A DNA stretch of 64,000 nt from JBFWNG01 sp050251195 (GTDB taxonomy: Bacteria; Bdellovibrionota_B; Oligoflexia; Oligoflexales; Oligoflexaceae). The notes under the pieces were generated by a model that saw only the letters and a program-made list of their open reading frames with translations, made no database searches and was not told the DNA's origin. The stretch covers positions 1 to 64,000 of the forward strand of contig JBFWNG010000006.1 in NCBI GenBank assembly GCA_050251195.1, written 5' to 3'. This document shows, piece after piece, positions 16,064 through 24,940 of the stretch; the stretch's first letter is position 1; each line of letters begins with the position of its first letter. Both the position numbers and the translations under genes were made by a program.

Positions 16064-17153
16064 GGAAAAGCAGAGCATTCTCAGTCAAACAAGAGGCGAC
16101 TTAGCCGCCGTGTGTGCCGGCGTGGGTGTTCCAGAAGTTCACGCGCGAAGTCTCATGCAATGCGTTTACCGGGATTGGCAGGCTGAATACGAAAAACCAG
16201 AATACAAACTCCCCAGAAAGCTGATACACGCACTCGCAGCAAATTTCGAGTTTTCCCCACTGAAGGTAGAACAAAGCCTGACTTCGGCATACGACGGCAG
16301 CGTTAAATTCCTCATTGGTCTATCAGACGGAAATAACGTCGAAGCTGTCTTAATGCCCGAAAATTCTCGCGTCACGCTGTGCCTTTCGTCGCAAGTCGGA
16401 TGTCAAAGACGCTGCGCCTTTTGCCATACGGGGCGAATGGGACTCACGAGAAACCTTACCGCCGCGGAAATAATAGGGCAGTTTGAAGTGGCTTCGCGCT
16501 GGATAAAGGAAAACCCGCAATGGCTTCCCGCCAACACAGAAGCGACAAGAATCACCAATCTCGTATTCATGGGAATGGGCGAGCCGCTGGACAATCTTTC
16601 GGCGGTCATGCGCGCGATTAAGATTTTCTCCGACCCGCTCGGCATCAACATCTCCGTGCGAAAGATCGCCGTGTCAACCGTGGGACGTCTCGAACAACTC
16701 AAGCAATTGATTCATGAAATTCCCGACATATCCCTTGCGTTCAGTTTGCACGGCACCACACATGGAGAGCGGAACCGACTGGTTCCCGCCAACCGTGAAT
16801 CTTCCTACGTCGAGTTGCTCGAGTTTTTCAAAGAGTACTTTAGAGGACTGAGAAACAAGCGAGCTTTTCTTTTGGTTCAGTACATTTTGATAAGGGACGT
16901 TAATGATACGACGGAGCACGCGGGGCGGCTTGTGGAAATCCTAAAAGACGTTCCTGTGAAAGTGAATCTAATCCCGTTTAACGAGGTCGCGCCTCTGAAG
17001 TTTTCCGGACCAAGTCCTGATAAAATGCAAGCGTTCAGAGATGTCCTACACAAGGCTGGTCTGCGGTCCATGATTCGCTACAGCAAGGGACAGGACATTG
17101 CGGGGGCATGCGGTCAGCTCGCTAATTGCAATAGCTTAAAAACCCAAGGCTAA
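16062..17153 (+). CDS. rlmN: dual-specificity 23S rRNA/tRNA adenine-C2 methyltransferase RlmN
   Basis: This radical-SAM enzyme methylates C2 of adenine 2503 in 23S rRNA (and A37 of tRNAs). The 363 residues carry CQRRCAFC at 114-121 (CxxxCxxC iron-sulfur ligands), MGMGEPLDN, SLHGTTHGERNRLVP and the second catalytic Cys at 350 in AGACGQLA. The start is TTG at 16062: the N-terminal helical region needs about 20 residues before VPEVHARSLMQ, and GTG codons at 16110 or 16122 would cut into it. The TTG sits in the T-tract of the preceding terminator. A Cfr-type enzyme is less likely given the chromosomal housekeeping context. Confidence 0.93.
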   Translation: MEKQSILSQTRGDLAAVCAGVGVPEVHARSLMQCVYRDWQAEYEKPEYKLPRKLIHALAANFEFSPLKVEQSLTSAYDGSVKFLIGLSDGNNVEAVLMPENSRVTLCLSSQVGCQRRCAFCHTGRMGLTRNLTAAEIIGQFEVASRWIKENPQWLPANTEATRITNLVFMGMGEPLDNLSAVMRAIKIFSDPLGINISVRKIAVSTVGRLEQLKQLIHEIPDISLAFSLHGTTHGERNRLVPANRESSYVELLEFFKEYFRGLRNKRAFLLVQYILIRDVNDTTEHAGRLVEILKDVPVKVNLIPFNEVAPLKFSGPSPDKMQAFRDVLHKAGLRSMIRYSKGQDIAGACGQLANCNSLKTQG

Positions 17154-17280
17154 TGCTTTTCTTTTGCTGATAGCTCAAGCTCGTATGACGTTCGTCCTAC
17201 ATTAATTATTAAAACTATCAGCTATTTAACCGACAACAAAACAGATTCGAATAACCAAAATTTGGGTTTTAGAGGAAGTT

Positions 17281-19539
17281 TTGGAAAACGATCAACCTAA
17301 GTTGTCGTACAGTGCAGCGAGGAAGCGAGTTCGATTAGAATTCTCGATTTCCTATTGTCTTGCGCACGAAACGCCGCCGACTGATTTGCTGGATCGAGCC
17401 AAGGCAAAGATGGAAGAAGAAAAGAGCAAGAACGCCATAGATTTTTATTTTGTCTACGACCAAATGCTCGCGAGCGTTTGGGCTTCCATAAGAGCAATCC
17501 AACCAGAAAATGAGGTTGTAGGATTCGACATCGCTGCCGGCGGCAAGATTTTCAAAGGCGTCGACATAACCAAATCAGAACAAGAGGGCATCGCCTATAG
17601 TCTCACGCTTGTCGCTCCACCTTCTGACACAAATGCTTGGGAGTATGAAGACTTCGAGCTTTGCATCGATCACCTGTGTCTTTCGAGTGGCATAAACAAG
17701 GGCGGGCATCCTGCGCAGTTGGAAGGAGCGTTCTTCCGCGCTCGGGTTGGGACTACTTGTCAATCACTCGCTATATCAAGCGTTGACACCCTTAAGTTTT
17801 CAGATCGCCCTTATAAGTTGGTCGCTAATAAGGCGCGGCGCGAGGTCATTTTGATCATTTGCGATCCGTTGTCTCTTCGAAGTACCGATCTAGCCAAAGA
17901 AATTCTAACGGCAAGTGCCGAAGGCCTTCGCAAGCTTAAAGAATCTTCCGGCGTCGCCTACGAATTCAGAAGAGAGTCTCTCGTTCGAAAACTGCAAAAG
18001 GCAATGAAGGGTCCGCAAAAATGGGGCATCGGGATGCCGGTTGTTTGTCTGGTGGGGCAGGGACCCGCAGGTAGCGACGAAGCCGCCACTCCCGCAGAGC
18101 CCAAGAAGGCCTCATATCCGGGAGCCGGACTGCTTAAGATACGCGTTACCGAAGACAAGATGTCAGGTGTCGTTGACCGATTCGACCAAGTGACCGCCAA
18201 GAAAATGTCCTTCCAAGCAACGCGAAATTGGTTGCTTGCCGAACTACGACGACAAAACATTAAATACGGTGTAACCGAACCAACTATCGAAAAAACTCTG
18301 CAGGCAATTGCAGCCGGCGAGAGTATCGACGGTTGGGAAATCGCAATTGGCCAAACTGGCACGGCTGCGCAGAAACCATACTTGTACGAGTCATACAGAG
18401 ACATAAAGTCTGTAGCATCCAGTTCGGGTGCTGTCGATTTGAGAGAGTCGACAACAAAGATGTTTGTCAACCCTGGAGAGCTTGTCGCCGAGCTCAAGTA
18501 TCACATACCCAAAGTGACGGGCAAAACTGTTTTCGGCGAAACCATGGAGCCAGGGGATTCGGAGACAGCCGAGATTACGGTCTCCGACGGAATTGAAGAG
18601 CGCGAACCGGGTAAGTATTACGCCCTCGTTGCGGGTATCCCGCAAGTCGAAGCAGCGCTGGTCGGCGTATCTCCAAGGTACGTGCACAAGGGCGACGTCA
18701 ACCTCAAAACAGGCAACATTCGCTTTGAAGGATCAGTTGTTATAGAGGGATCGATTGACAACGGTGCGACGGTCGAAACAGCGGGAGATCTCGAAGTCAC
18801 TGGATCGGTAGGTTTTGCGTTTATCCGCGTCGGCGGCGATATGAATGTGCAAGGCGGGATCGTGACGACCGAAAAGGGACGTGTTTACGCCAGACAGAAC
18901 ATCAAGGCATCCTTTATCGAAAACTCGAGGTTATGCTGCGGCGGCAACTTGAACGTGAACAAGTCCATTCTCAATAGCGAAGCCATTGTGGGCGGAAATA
19001 TCGAAGTGAACGTTAAAGACGGTCTGCTTGCCGGTGGTTCTTATAGCTGTAGTTTGGACATGAAGGCTGGCCGCTTGGGATTCCCTCAAGGCAACATGAC
19101 TGTTTGTAACGTTGGAGTTGATTGGAAGTTGGAAAGGTCGCTGAAAATCCGAGAGACGCGATATGCACGATTCTCCAAGGTTGCGTCCGACGACAGAATG
19201 GCCCTGCGAGAATTAGTTCGAAAAAAGAAAACCCAGATGACGGCAAAGCACCAGCAAATGATCGATCTCTTGCAGATCAAGATACAAAGGGTCAAGGTAG
19301 TCCTCACCAAACTTGAAAAGAGGTTGGAGGAAAGCAAAGAACATCGTATGTGGAACAAAGATTCCACGATTAAGGTGTACGGTTTACTGGCCTCAAACGT
19401 CGACATCACCGTCGGTGAAATCAAGATTCCTGTTAAAACTGACGTTGCCGGCGTCGTCCTCGCAACTGTGCGCCGCAAGGGGTCCTTTATCTCTGCCCTC
19501 GAAGAGGGGAATTCTGAAGAAGAAAGCAAAGCTTCATAG
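17281..19539 (+). CDS. FapA/DUF342 family protein
   Basis: The 752-residue protein has a C-terminal half of the FapA (DUF342) type: from about residue 395 (LVAELKYHIPKVTGKTVFGE) into a right-handed beta-helix with repeated hydrophobic-Gly turns (VVIEGSIDNGATVETAGDLEVTG and on), then a coiled-coil (about 630-690) and a small C-terminal beta segment. The first 350 residues are unassigned. DUF342 proteins are known in Vibrio (FapA, glucose-dependent flagellar pole association) and in spirochaetes and deltaproteobacteria. Start TTG at 17281 follows AGAGGAAG. It is convergent with the histidine kinase gene with only three bases between stops. Confidence 0.85.
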   Translation: MENDQPKLSYSAARKRVRLEFSISYCLAHETPPTDLLDRAKAKMEEEKSKNAIDFYFVYDQMLASVWASIRAIQPENEVVGFDIAAGGKIFKGVDITKSEQEGIAYSLTLVAPPSDTNAWEYEDFELCIDHLCLSSGINKGGHPAQLEGAFFRARVGTTCQSLAISSVDTLKFSDRPYKLVANKARREVILIICDPLSLRSTDLAKEILTASAEGLRKLKESSGVAYEFRRESLVRKLQKAMKGPQKWGIGMPVVCLVGQGPAGSDEAATPAEPKKASYPGAGLLKIRVTEDKMSGVVDRFDQVTAKKMSFQATRNWLLAELRRQNIKYGVTEPTIEKTLQAIAAGESIDGWEIAIGQTGTAAQKPYLYESYRDIKSVASSSGAVDLRESTTKMFVNPGELVAELKYHIPKVTGKTVFGETMEPGDSETAEITVSDGIEEREPGKYYALVAGIPQVEAALVGVSPRYVHKGDVNLKTGNIRFEGSVVIEGSIDNGATVETAGDLEVTGSVGFAFIRVGGDMNVQGGIVTTEKGRVYARQNIKASFIENSRLCCGGNLNVNKSILNSEAIVGGNIEVNVKDGLLAGGSYSCSLDMKAGRLGFPQGNMTVCNVGVDWKLERSLKIRETRYARFSKVASDDRMALRELVRKKKTQMTAKHQQMIDLLQIKIQRVKVVLTKLEKRLEESKEHRMWNKDSTIKVYGLLASNVDITVGEIKIPVKTDVAGVVLATVRRKGSFISALEEGNSEEESKAS

Positions 19540-19542
19540 AGA

Positions 19543-20874
19543 TTAGATCGCCTTAGGAAGCTCAACAGCGAATGTCGATCCGACGCCCAATCTCGTTTGA
19601 ACGCCTATCTTGCCGCCGTATGCCTCAACCAGCCGCTTTGCCGTCGCAAGGCCCAATCCTATTCCTGTGTCTACGCTTCCGGGACCCCTAAAAAACGGCT
19701 CGAATATGTGATTTTTGACTGTGTCAGAAATTCCAGGGCCCGAGTCCGAAACCTCTATCCTCACGCAAGATTCCGTTACACTCTCTTTTACCTGAATATG
19801 CCTTACCGTGCTTTCTCCCATGTATTTGACGGCGTTTCGTAGAAGGTTCTCCACGATGCTTGTAAGGATGCCAGAGCCACAACCAACTTCCGCTGGCTGC
19901 GCACAGTCGACAGACAGGTTAATTGCTTTTTTCTCGGCAATGGGTTTGTATTCCGCGGTCAAATCTTGAAGCACTCTTTGGACATTGGCGCGTTGGCCTC
20001 TTTCCGGCTCCTGTTGCGCTCGCGCGAAGAGAAGCAGGTCGTCCACTATTTTTAGGCCTCTCGAGGTTGCCTTACGGACAATCGTAACGATCTTCTCCGC
20101 TTCTTCTGGGGAAGCGGCGCAGGCAAGAGCGTCGACACCCGATGAGATTGTGCTGAGCGGATTTTTTATGTCGTGTGCGACCGTTCCGGCAAAGGCGTCC
20201 AATTGCGCAACCCGGTCCTTGAGAGATTGTTGGCGGTCATATTGTGAGACCTCCTTGGTTCTTAAAATTCGGTAAATAGTTGCGGCTGCCCCGACGGTGA
20301 GGAGCAGGCTAAGGGAATTGAGAAGTACGACAACCCGGGTAAAGTTTGCATAAGTTTGATCGATGCTTTGAGCATGGCGCTGAAGGGATGCAGCCATTCT
20401 CGAGGCGGTTGTCGGTAGCGCGATGTCGATATCGTCGAGAAGGATGCGCGTCATTGCAAGGATCGCACCTCTTTTCGATCCTTCCTGCTCCGTTGAACTT
20501 TCAATGTTGGCGCTGAGGGTTTCCACCAGACTCGAAAGCTCATGCCATCGTCTTTGCTCTTCGGGAGCCAATGGCAGGTCGAGGTAGGCTTTGGTTTGTC
20601 GCTGAATTCTCCCCAGAGGGAGTAAGAGAATCTTTAGATCGTTCGGTTTTGGAGCGCGTTCAATGTCCACAAGCAGCAATTTGATCTCGCTTGCAGGTCT
20701 TCTCACCTTCGCAAGGTAGGTGAGACCAGGCGCGAATACGTCTCTTATAACACTGGCTGATCCTTCTATGCCGACCAGTTTGGTTTGGGTGTAAATTGTT
20801 GCGGAAACAAAACACAAAGTGCTTAGTGCAAGCGCAAGAGGTAAGGCGAGCGAGTAGTTGCGATACTTAGCCAA
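19543..20874 (-). CDS. membrane sensor histidine kinase
   Basis: The 443-residue protein has an N-terminal membrane segment (about 8-28), a helical periplasmic domain of four-helix-bundle character, a second segment (about 181-203) and a cytoplasmic kinase. The H-box is AGTVAHDIKNPLSTI (phospho-His at about 235), the N-box is VENLLRNAVKYM, and G-boxes are DSGPGIS and GIGLGLATAKRLVEAYGG. No HAMP domain is obvious between segment two and the H-box. TTG at 20874 has GGAGG six bases upstream. The gene 80 bases upstream on the same strand is a REC-like/PilZ protein; no ordinary response regulator is adjacent. Confidence 0.92.
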   Translation of the reverse strand: MAKYRNYSLALPLALALSTLCFVSATIYTQTKLVGIEGSASVIRDVFAPGLTYLAKVRRPASEIKLLLVDIERAPKPNDLKILLLPLGRIQRQTKAYLDLPLAPEEQRRWHELSSLVETLSANIESSTEQEGSKRGAILAMTRILLDDIDIALPTTASRMAASLQRHAQSIDQTYANFTRVVVLLNSLSLLLTVGAAATIYRILRTKEVSQYDRQQSLKDRVAQLDAFAGTVAHDIKNPLSTISSGVDALACAASPEEAEKIVTIVRKATSRGLKIVDDLLLFARAQQEPERGQRANVQRVLQDLTAEYKPIAEKKAINLSVDCAQPAEVGCGSGILTSIVENLLRNAVKYMGESTVRHIQVKESVTESCVRIEVSDSGPGISDTVKNHIFEPFFRGPGSVDTGIGLGLATAKRLVEAYGGKIGVQTRLGVGSTFAVELPKAI

Positions 20875-20954
20875 TGCGGGCCTCCGTCACCGGCCAAGAA
20901 TCATCTTTTCCAATGCGGAAGTCAAGGAAGACAAAGAATTATTCTGTCAACGCT

Positions 20955-21689
20955 CTACAGGTAGTACGCCAGTTTTGGATCGTCATTCTTAGTCTTGAGT
21001 ACATACTTCTCGAGCCGCTTTTGGGAGTCGTTGCCGAACTTGATGAACTTAACCCCGAAACCGACTTGATGTTCCTCTGACCCGGATTTTTTGGTGATTC
21101 TTCGAACAACCTGTCCTGTCACATTTAGTGCTTTTTTATATCCGGGAAGGGAGAACTCGATTTCAAACATTTCGCCTGAATCAAACGACATGTCTTGAGT
21201 TGCGAGGAGCAAACCAGACTGAGAAATGTCTCCGATGTCGCACTGGACTTCCTTGCCCTTCCACATGAAAATCGCCTGACCCGTATGTTCAATGCGGTCT
21301 TCTGTACGTGTTTTCTGATCGAGAAGACCTTTTAGCTTTTCTATAAAGTAGGCGCGAGCCATGGGCTGCTCGACGAACAGATCTGCCTTGGCGTCGAGGG
21401 CAAGCTGGACGCGTTGCTGGTTGCTTTGCACGCTCGTCAAAACCACGGGAATGTGTTTCATCTGTTCCTGAGACTTGAAGTGCTTGCAGATAGCAAGAGC
21501 ATCTATCTTCGAGTAATCCCAGTTGACCACTATTATGTCGACAGGATCCGTTTCTAGAATTTTTTGAGCTTTGCTAAAGCTGTTGGCAGGTTTGATCGTT
21601 ACGCCGACTTTCCGGTAACCTGCCCGGTCAAGTTCGGTCGTCAACGTGGAATCATCAATGGATAGCATCACGATATTCTTTTGAACCAT
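20955..21689 (-). CDS. degenerate receiver-domain plus PilZ protein
   Basis: The 244-residue protein has a receiver-like fold at residues 1-120 (IVMLSIDDST, IIVVNWDYSKIDALAICKHF, HIPVVLTSVQ). The residue aligned with the phospho-accepting Asp is Asn, followed by WD, so phosphorylation is doubtful. A PilZ domain follows from about 130: RTEDR fits the RxxxR c-di-GMP motif, then GDISQSGLLLAT fits the D/NxSxxG motif, and GFGVKFIKF ends the barrel. It is therefore a plausible c-di-GMP effector. ATG at 21689 follows GGGGGG. It may be transcribed together with the sensor kinase 80 bases downstream. Confidence 0.85.
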   Translation of the reverse strand: MVQKNIVMLSIDDSTLTTELDRAGYRKVGVTIKPANSFSKAQKILETDPVDIIVVNWDYSKIDALAICKHFKSQEQMKHIPVVLTSVQSNQQRVQLALDAKADLFVEQPMARAYFIEKLKGLLDQKTRTEDRIEHTGQAIFMWKGKEVQCDIGDISQSGLLLATQDMSFDSGEMFEIEFSLPGYKKALNVTGQVVRRITKKSGSEEHQVGFGVKFIKFGNDSQKRLEKYVLKTKNDDPKLAYYL

Positions 21690-21844
21690 TTCAGCCCCCC
21701 TGGGTTGGTGTCGGCATTATGCCTAGGATATTCCACCAACTCCTGCTAACCTAGCCTTCGGACTAGTGAATTGATCTTTTTAGTTAAAATGCCAAAAAAG
21801 CATTTAACCCACTAATAAAACAGGCTAAAAAATTTAGAAATATT

Positions 21845-22615
21845 ATGGCCAAGGCGGGGGGTAAGCCCCAAAAAATGAGACTCGATCAGCTTTTGGTGGA
21901 TCGGGAACTAGCCCCTTCAATAAAGGCGGCCCAAAGTTTAATTATGGCGGGAGAAGTTCTCGTTAATGAGCAAAGGGTGGATAAGCCAGGGACCATGCTA
22001 ACCGAAGAAGATGCGATCAAGCTCAAAAAAGGTCAGGCGTTTGTGAGCCGCGGTGGAGACAAGCTTGCGGCCGCTCTGAAGCATTTTGGTCTTGAAGCTT
22101 TCGTGCACGACAAGGTCGTCATGGACATTGGAGCGTCTACTGGTGGTTTCACCGACTGCGTTTTGCAGCTTGGCGCGGCCAAGGTATATGCGGTCGACGT
22201 CGGAACGAATCAGCTGGATTGGAAGCTTCGAAGCAATGAAAAAGTAAATTCGTTTGAGCAAACTGACGTCCGAGACGTTGAGTGGTCGAAGTTTCCTGAT
22301 ATCGATTTCATTGTAATGGATATCAGTTTCAACTCCGTGGCCAAGATTTTTGAATCCCTTCCACGGGAGTTGTTTGCTCGCGGCTTAAAGGTTCTTGTTC
22401 TCATAAAGCCTCAATTTGAGCTTCCGCGCGAAGACATACCGCGAGGCGGGGTGGTTGCTTCGGCCGAACTGATTGATAAGGCGTACGACACCGTTGTTGC
22501 CTCCTTGACGAACTTCAATGGGTACAAGATGTCGCGGTTTGATTCGGCAGTTAAAGGCCGCAAAGGCAATCAAGAAGTGTTCTTGCTACTTGAACGAAAG
22601 AATATCGCAGAATAA
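21845..22615 (+). CDS. tlyA: TlyA family rRNA 2'-O-methyltransferase
   Basis: The 256-residue protein has an N-terminal S4 RNA-binding domain (MRLDQLLVDRELAPSIKAAQ, about 11-70) and a FtsJ-like methyltransferase domain: VMDIGASTGGFTDCVLQ is the SAM site, with VMDISFNSV, LIKPQFEL and a C-terminal KGNQEVFL supplying the rest of the K-D-K-E set. TlyA proteins methylate 2'-OH of cytidines in 16S and/or 23S rRNA; older annotations call them hemolysin A. The last 30 bases overlap the 3' end of serB on the opposite strand. Confidence 0.93.
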   Translation: MAKAGGKPQKMRLDQLLVDRELAPSIKAAQSLIMAGEVLVNEQRVDKPGTMLTEEDAIKLKKGQAFVSRGGDKLAAALKHFGLEAFVHDKVVMDIGASTGGFTDCVLQLGAAKVYAVDVGTNQLDWKLRSNEKVNSFEQTDVRDVEWSKFPDIDFIVMDISFNSVAKIFESLPRELFARGLKVLVLIKPQFELPREDIPRGGVVASAELIDKAYDTVVASLTNFNGYKMSRFDSAVKGRKGNQEVFLLLERKNIAE

Positions 22616-23422
22616 GCTGTGGTCGCCCCGATAATTTGCAAAGTCGATATGAGGAATGAGCGTCTCCTTTGGTGTAAAGCCGAGCGCTATTCCTGCGGCA
22701 TCAAGCATGGCGATGTCATTGGCTCCGTCGCCCACACCGACCGCATGTGCTCGGGAGATACCGAGCCTTTTGCATGTTTCAAGGAGATATGAGGCCTTTG
22801 CTGCAGAGTCGATGAGAGGACTTGCAAGATTGCCCGATAATTTTTCATCTTTGAATTCGAGTTGATGCGCGCGAAAGCCGTCCATAGCCAACTCTTTGGC
22901 AATGCGCTGCGCAATCTCGTTAAATCCCCCAGAGATTAGGAAAACTTTTGCCCCATTTCGGTGTGCCGCTGTGCAGAGAGTTTCCATTCCTTTAGAAATG
23001 GTAACTTTTGCCGCCACTGTTTGAAGACTTGAGGATTCCAATCCCGTGAGCATAGACAACCTTGCTCGAAGGGCTTCCGGAAAGGAAAGATTGCCTTTCA
23101 TGGCTTCCTCAGTAATTCGGGAGATTTCAGCTGATTTTCCAGCTAAAACAGCGAGTTCATTAATCGTCTCTTGTTCGATAGCGGTAGAGTCCATGTCGAA
23201 AAACAACGCTTTCACCGGCAGGGAATTAACAGGGATGATTCCGCAGGACCGCTTATCGCGTTGGAGCGATGCAAACGTTGCTCTAAGGGCCTTGAATTCC
23301 TCGTCTGTTAGATCCAGACGGGTACGCAGCATCGCATGGGAGACTCTTTCAATGTCAGGCGCAAATTGCTCCAGGGAGCGGGCGTTTTCCTCTTCTACAA
23401 AAACGAGATATTTATTTTTCAT
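22586..23422 (-). CDS. serB: phosphoserine phosphatase
   Basis: This HAD-family enzyme removes phosphate from phosphoserine, the last step of serine synthesis; serA lies elsewhere in the window. The 278 residues carry the catalytic DMDST motif at about 77-81, LISGGF, and VGVGDGANDIAML with the Mg-binding Asp pair. About 65 residues precede the HAD core, shorter than the double ACT region of some homologues. The gene ends inside the 3' end of tlyA (30-base convergent overlap). ATG at 23422 has only a weak ribosome site. Confidence 0.93.
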   Translation of the reverse strand: MKNKYLVFVEEENARSLEQFAPDIERVSHAMLRTRLDLTDEEFKALRATFASLQRDKRSCGIIPVNSLPVKALFFDMDSTAIEQETINELAVLAGKSAEISRITEEAMKGNLSFPEALRARLSMLTGLESSSLQTVAAKVTISKGMETLCTAAHRNGAKVFLISGGFNEIAQRIAKELAMDGFRAHQLEFKDEKLSGNLASPLIDSAAKASYLLETCKRLGISRAHAVGVGDGANDIAMLDAAGIALGFTPKETLIPHIDFANYRGDHSLFCDILSFK

Positions 23423-23443
23423 GCTTTCTATTTCATTTCTCTT

Positions 23444-24940
23444 TTAATGCTTAGATACCTTCCAAAATGCGTCGGAGTGTCCGCAACCGTCGAGTACCGT
23501 CTTATGGGGATTGAAAAGAATACGAGGAATTTCGACAAAAACCGCGTTTGCCAATTGGCTGTTGCCCAACAGTTCGTAAAGAACAGTTTCATGATAAACC
23601 ACCTCACGACCGGCAAACGGTTTCTTCGCAAGGATCCAGAAAGGGCTTTCCGTTACTTCATATGGATTTGATTGTATGGGAAGTTCGGCGCAAACGAAAA
23701 CTGGGTTAAAGTGGGTAGCTTTTTTAGGGTCAACAAAATAGCGTTCTTTGTCTTGAGGAGAAGCGTGGGGAAGTTCCAAAAGGATCTTCTGTCTGCCGTA
23801 GCCCGCGTCGCAAAAAACAGGCGTTCCGCCGACGTCGCCCCCAGTATTTGGCACCACACCGACGAGATTGAGCGGGCGGTTGTAAAGTTGCTTGAGGCGG
23901 TCGAGGTTCTCGCGCGCTCCCTCCGTTACAACGTTTGGGGAGTGGAAAAGGTTTTCTTGAAGCGCCAAAAGTGAACTCTTACCGGAATTTGGCGCAATAT
24001 GAACGCTCTGTGCTAGCTCCCGGGCTATTTTCTCTGCGCCTTCCAAATCGCAAGCGCTAAGACGCTCGCGAATGGAGCGGATTGCCCGAAGCAAGTACCG
24101 ATGTGATTTAATAAAAGTTTGGCACCAAGAAATTGCCTTCCGGTCGAGCCCTATGACATTATCGATGTTTCGAATGAAAAGAGCGTCAAGTTCGGGTTGT
24201 TGGGCGCGAATTTTGGGAAAGATCTCCGCAAGAACGCCATGCCCAGCGGGGACAATGGAATAACTCCCGTTCACTAGTACTGGGTCGCCCGAAGCGGCGT
24301 CAAATCGTATTGTGGAAAGTTCTGGTCCTTGTTCAAAGAATGTCCGTTTTCCTGGTACACCTGCGGATTTTTCTGCGCTGATGAAGTCATTGGATTTCGC
24401 GGAGGGCGTGATGAAAATTTCGTTACGTATTCCTATCGCGTCATGCTCCAAAAGCTTTATCTCAAAGAAGGTTGTGCCGTCCGTGGTCGCGGACTGTAAT
24501 GCCTTAGGCTGTTTCAGGGCATCTTCAAGGTGTGTCGCGTCTGGCGTGAGGATTTCGCCTGAAAGTATTCCCCGAACATATTTGGGGATCGGACATTGCA
24601 ATAGCTGATCTGCTCGATGGCGAAAGGAGGATTCACGGTAGTCTTTCACGCCGGTCAGGAAATCGAGCGGTTGAAAATATCTTGAAGCGGCCCCAGCTGC
24701 AGGTACGAAAGCGGCGACGTTTGAAACCGTCTGTTCGGAGGACCAGCGGTCAAGCTGCGCAGAATCAAGAATTCCTGCATTGTCTTTTCGGCAAGTATCC
24801 AACACAGGGATAAATTGGCTAATCTCTTTATGCAGGATCTTTCGGATTCGATTTTGATGCAGGACGAGATTCTCGTGACGGAGACCCAGCCCTATCGCCT
24901 TGTCTTTACCAATACCGTCAGAATTCCTGTCCTTTTGCAT
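23444..24940 (-). CDS. DUF4301 family protein
   Basis: The 498-residue protein matches the DUF4301 family by general layout: an N-terminal AAFVPAAGAASRYF stretch that resembles a nucleotide-sugar pyrophosphorylase G-x-G-x-S-R loop, EIFPKIRAQQPELDALFIRNIDNV with a UGPase-like ND/IDN element, and a C-terminal NPYEVTESPFWILAKKPF region. It is probably a glycosyl- or nucleotidyl-transferase-like fold; the substrate is unknown. The ATG at 24940 overlaps the end of the upstream gene by 23 bases, so the pair is probably co-transcribed. It ends 21 bases before serB's start on the same strand. Confidence 0.8.
   Translation of the reverse strand: MQKDRNSDGIGKDKAIGLGLRHENLVLHQNRIRKILHKEISQFIPVLDTCRKDNAGILDSAQLDRWSSEQTVSNVAAFVPAAGAASRYFQPLDFLTGVKDYRESSFRHRADQLLQCPIPKYVRGILSGEILTPDATHLEDALKQPKALQSATTDGTTFFEIKLLEHDAIGIRNEIFITPSAKSNDFISAEKSAGVPGKRTFFEQGPELSTIRFDAASGDPVLVNGSYSIVPAGHGVLAEIFPKIRAQQPELDALFIRNIDNVIGLDRKAISWCQTFIKSHRYLLRAIRSIRERLSACDLEGAEKIARELAQSVHIAPNSGKSSLLALQENLFHSPNVVTEGARENLDRLKQLYNRPLNLVGVVPNTGGDVGGTPVFCDAGYGRQKILLELPHASPQDKERYFVDPKKATHFNPVFVCAELPIQSNPYEVTESPFWILAKKPFAGREVVYHETVLYELLGNSQLANAVFVEIPRILFNPHKTVLDGCGHSDAFWKVSKH

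Noticed and set aside
17166..17222. Inverted repeat GCTGATAG/CTATCAGC before the FapA gene as terminator or riboswitch
   Set aside because: Arms of eight bases are 41 bases apart with no T-run, and no known riboswitch core is visible.
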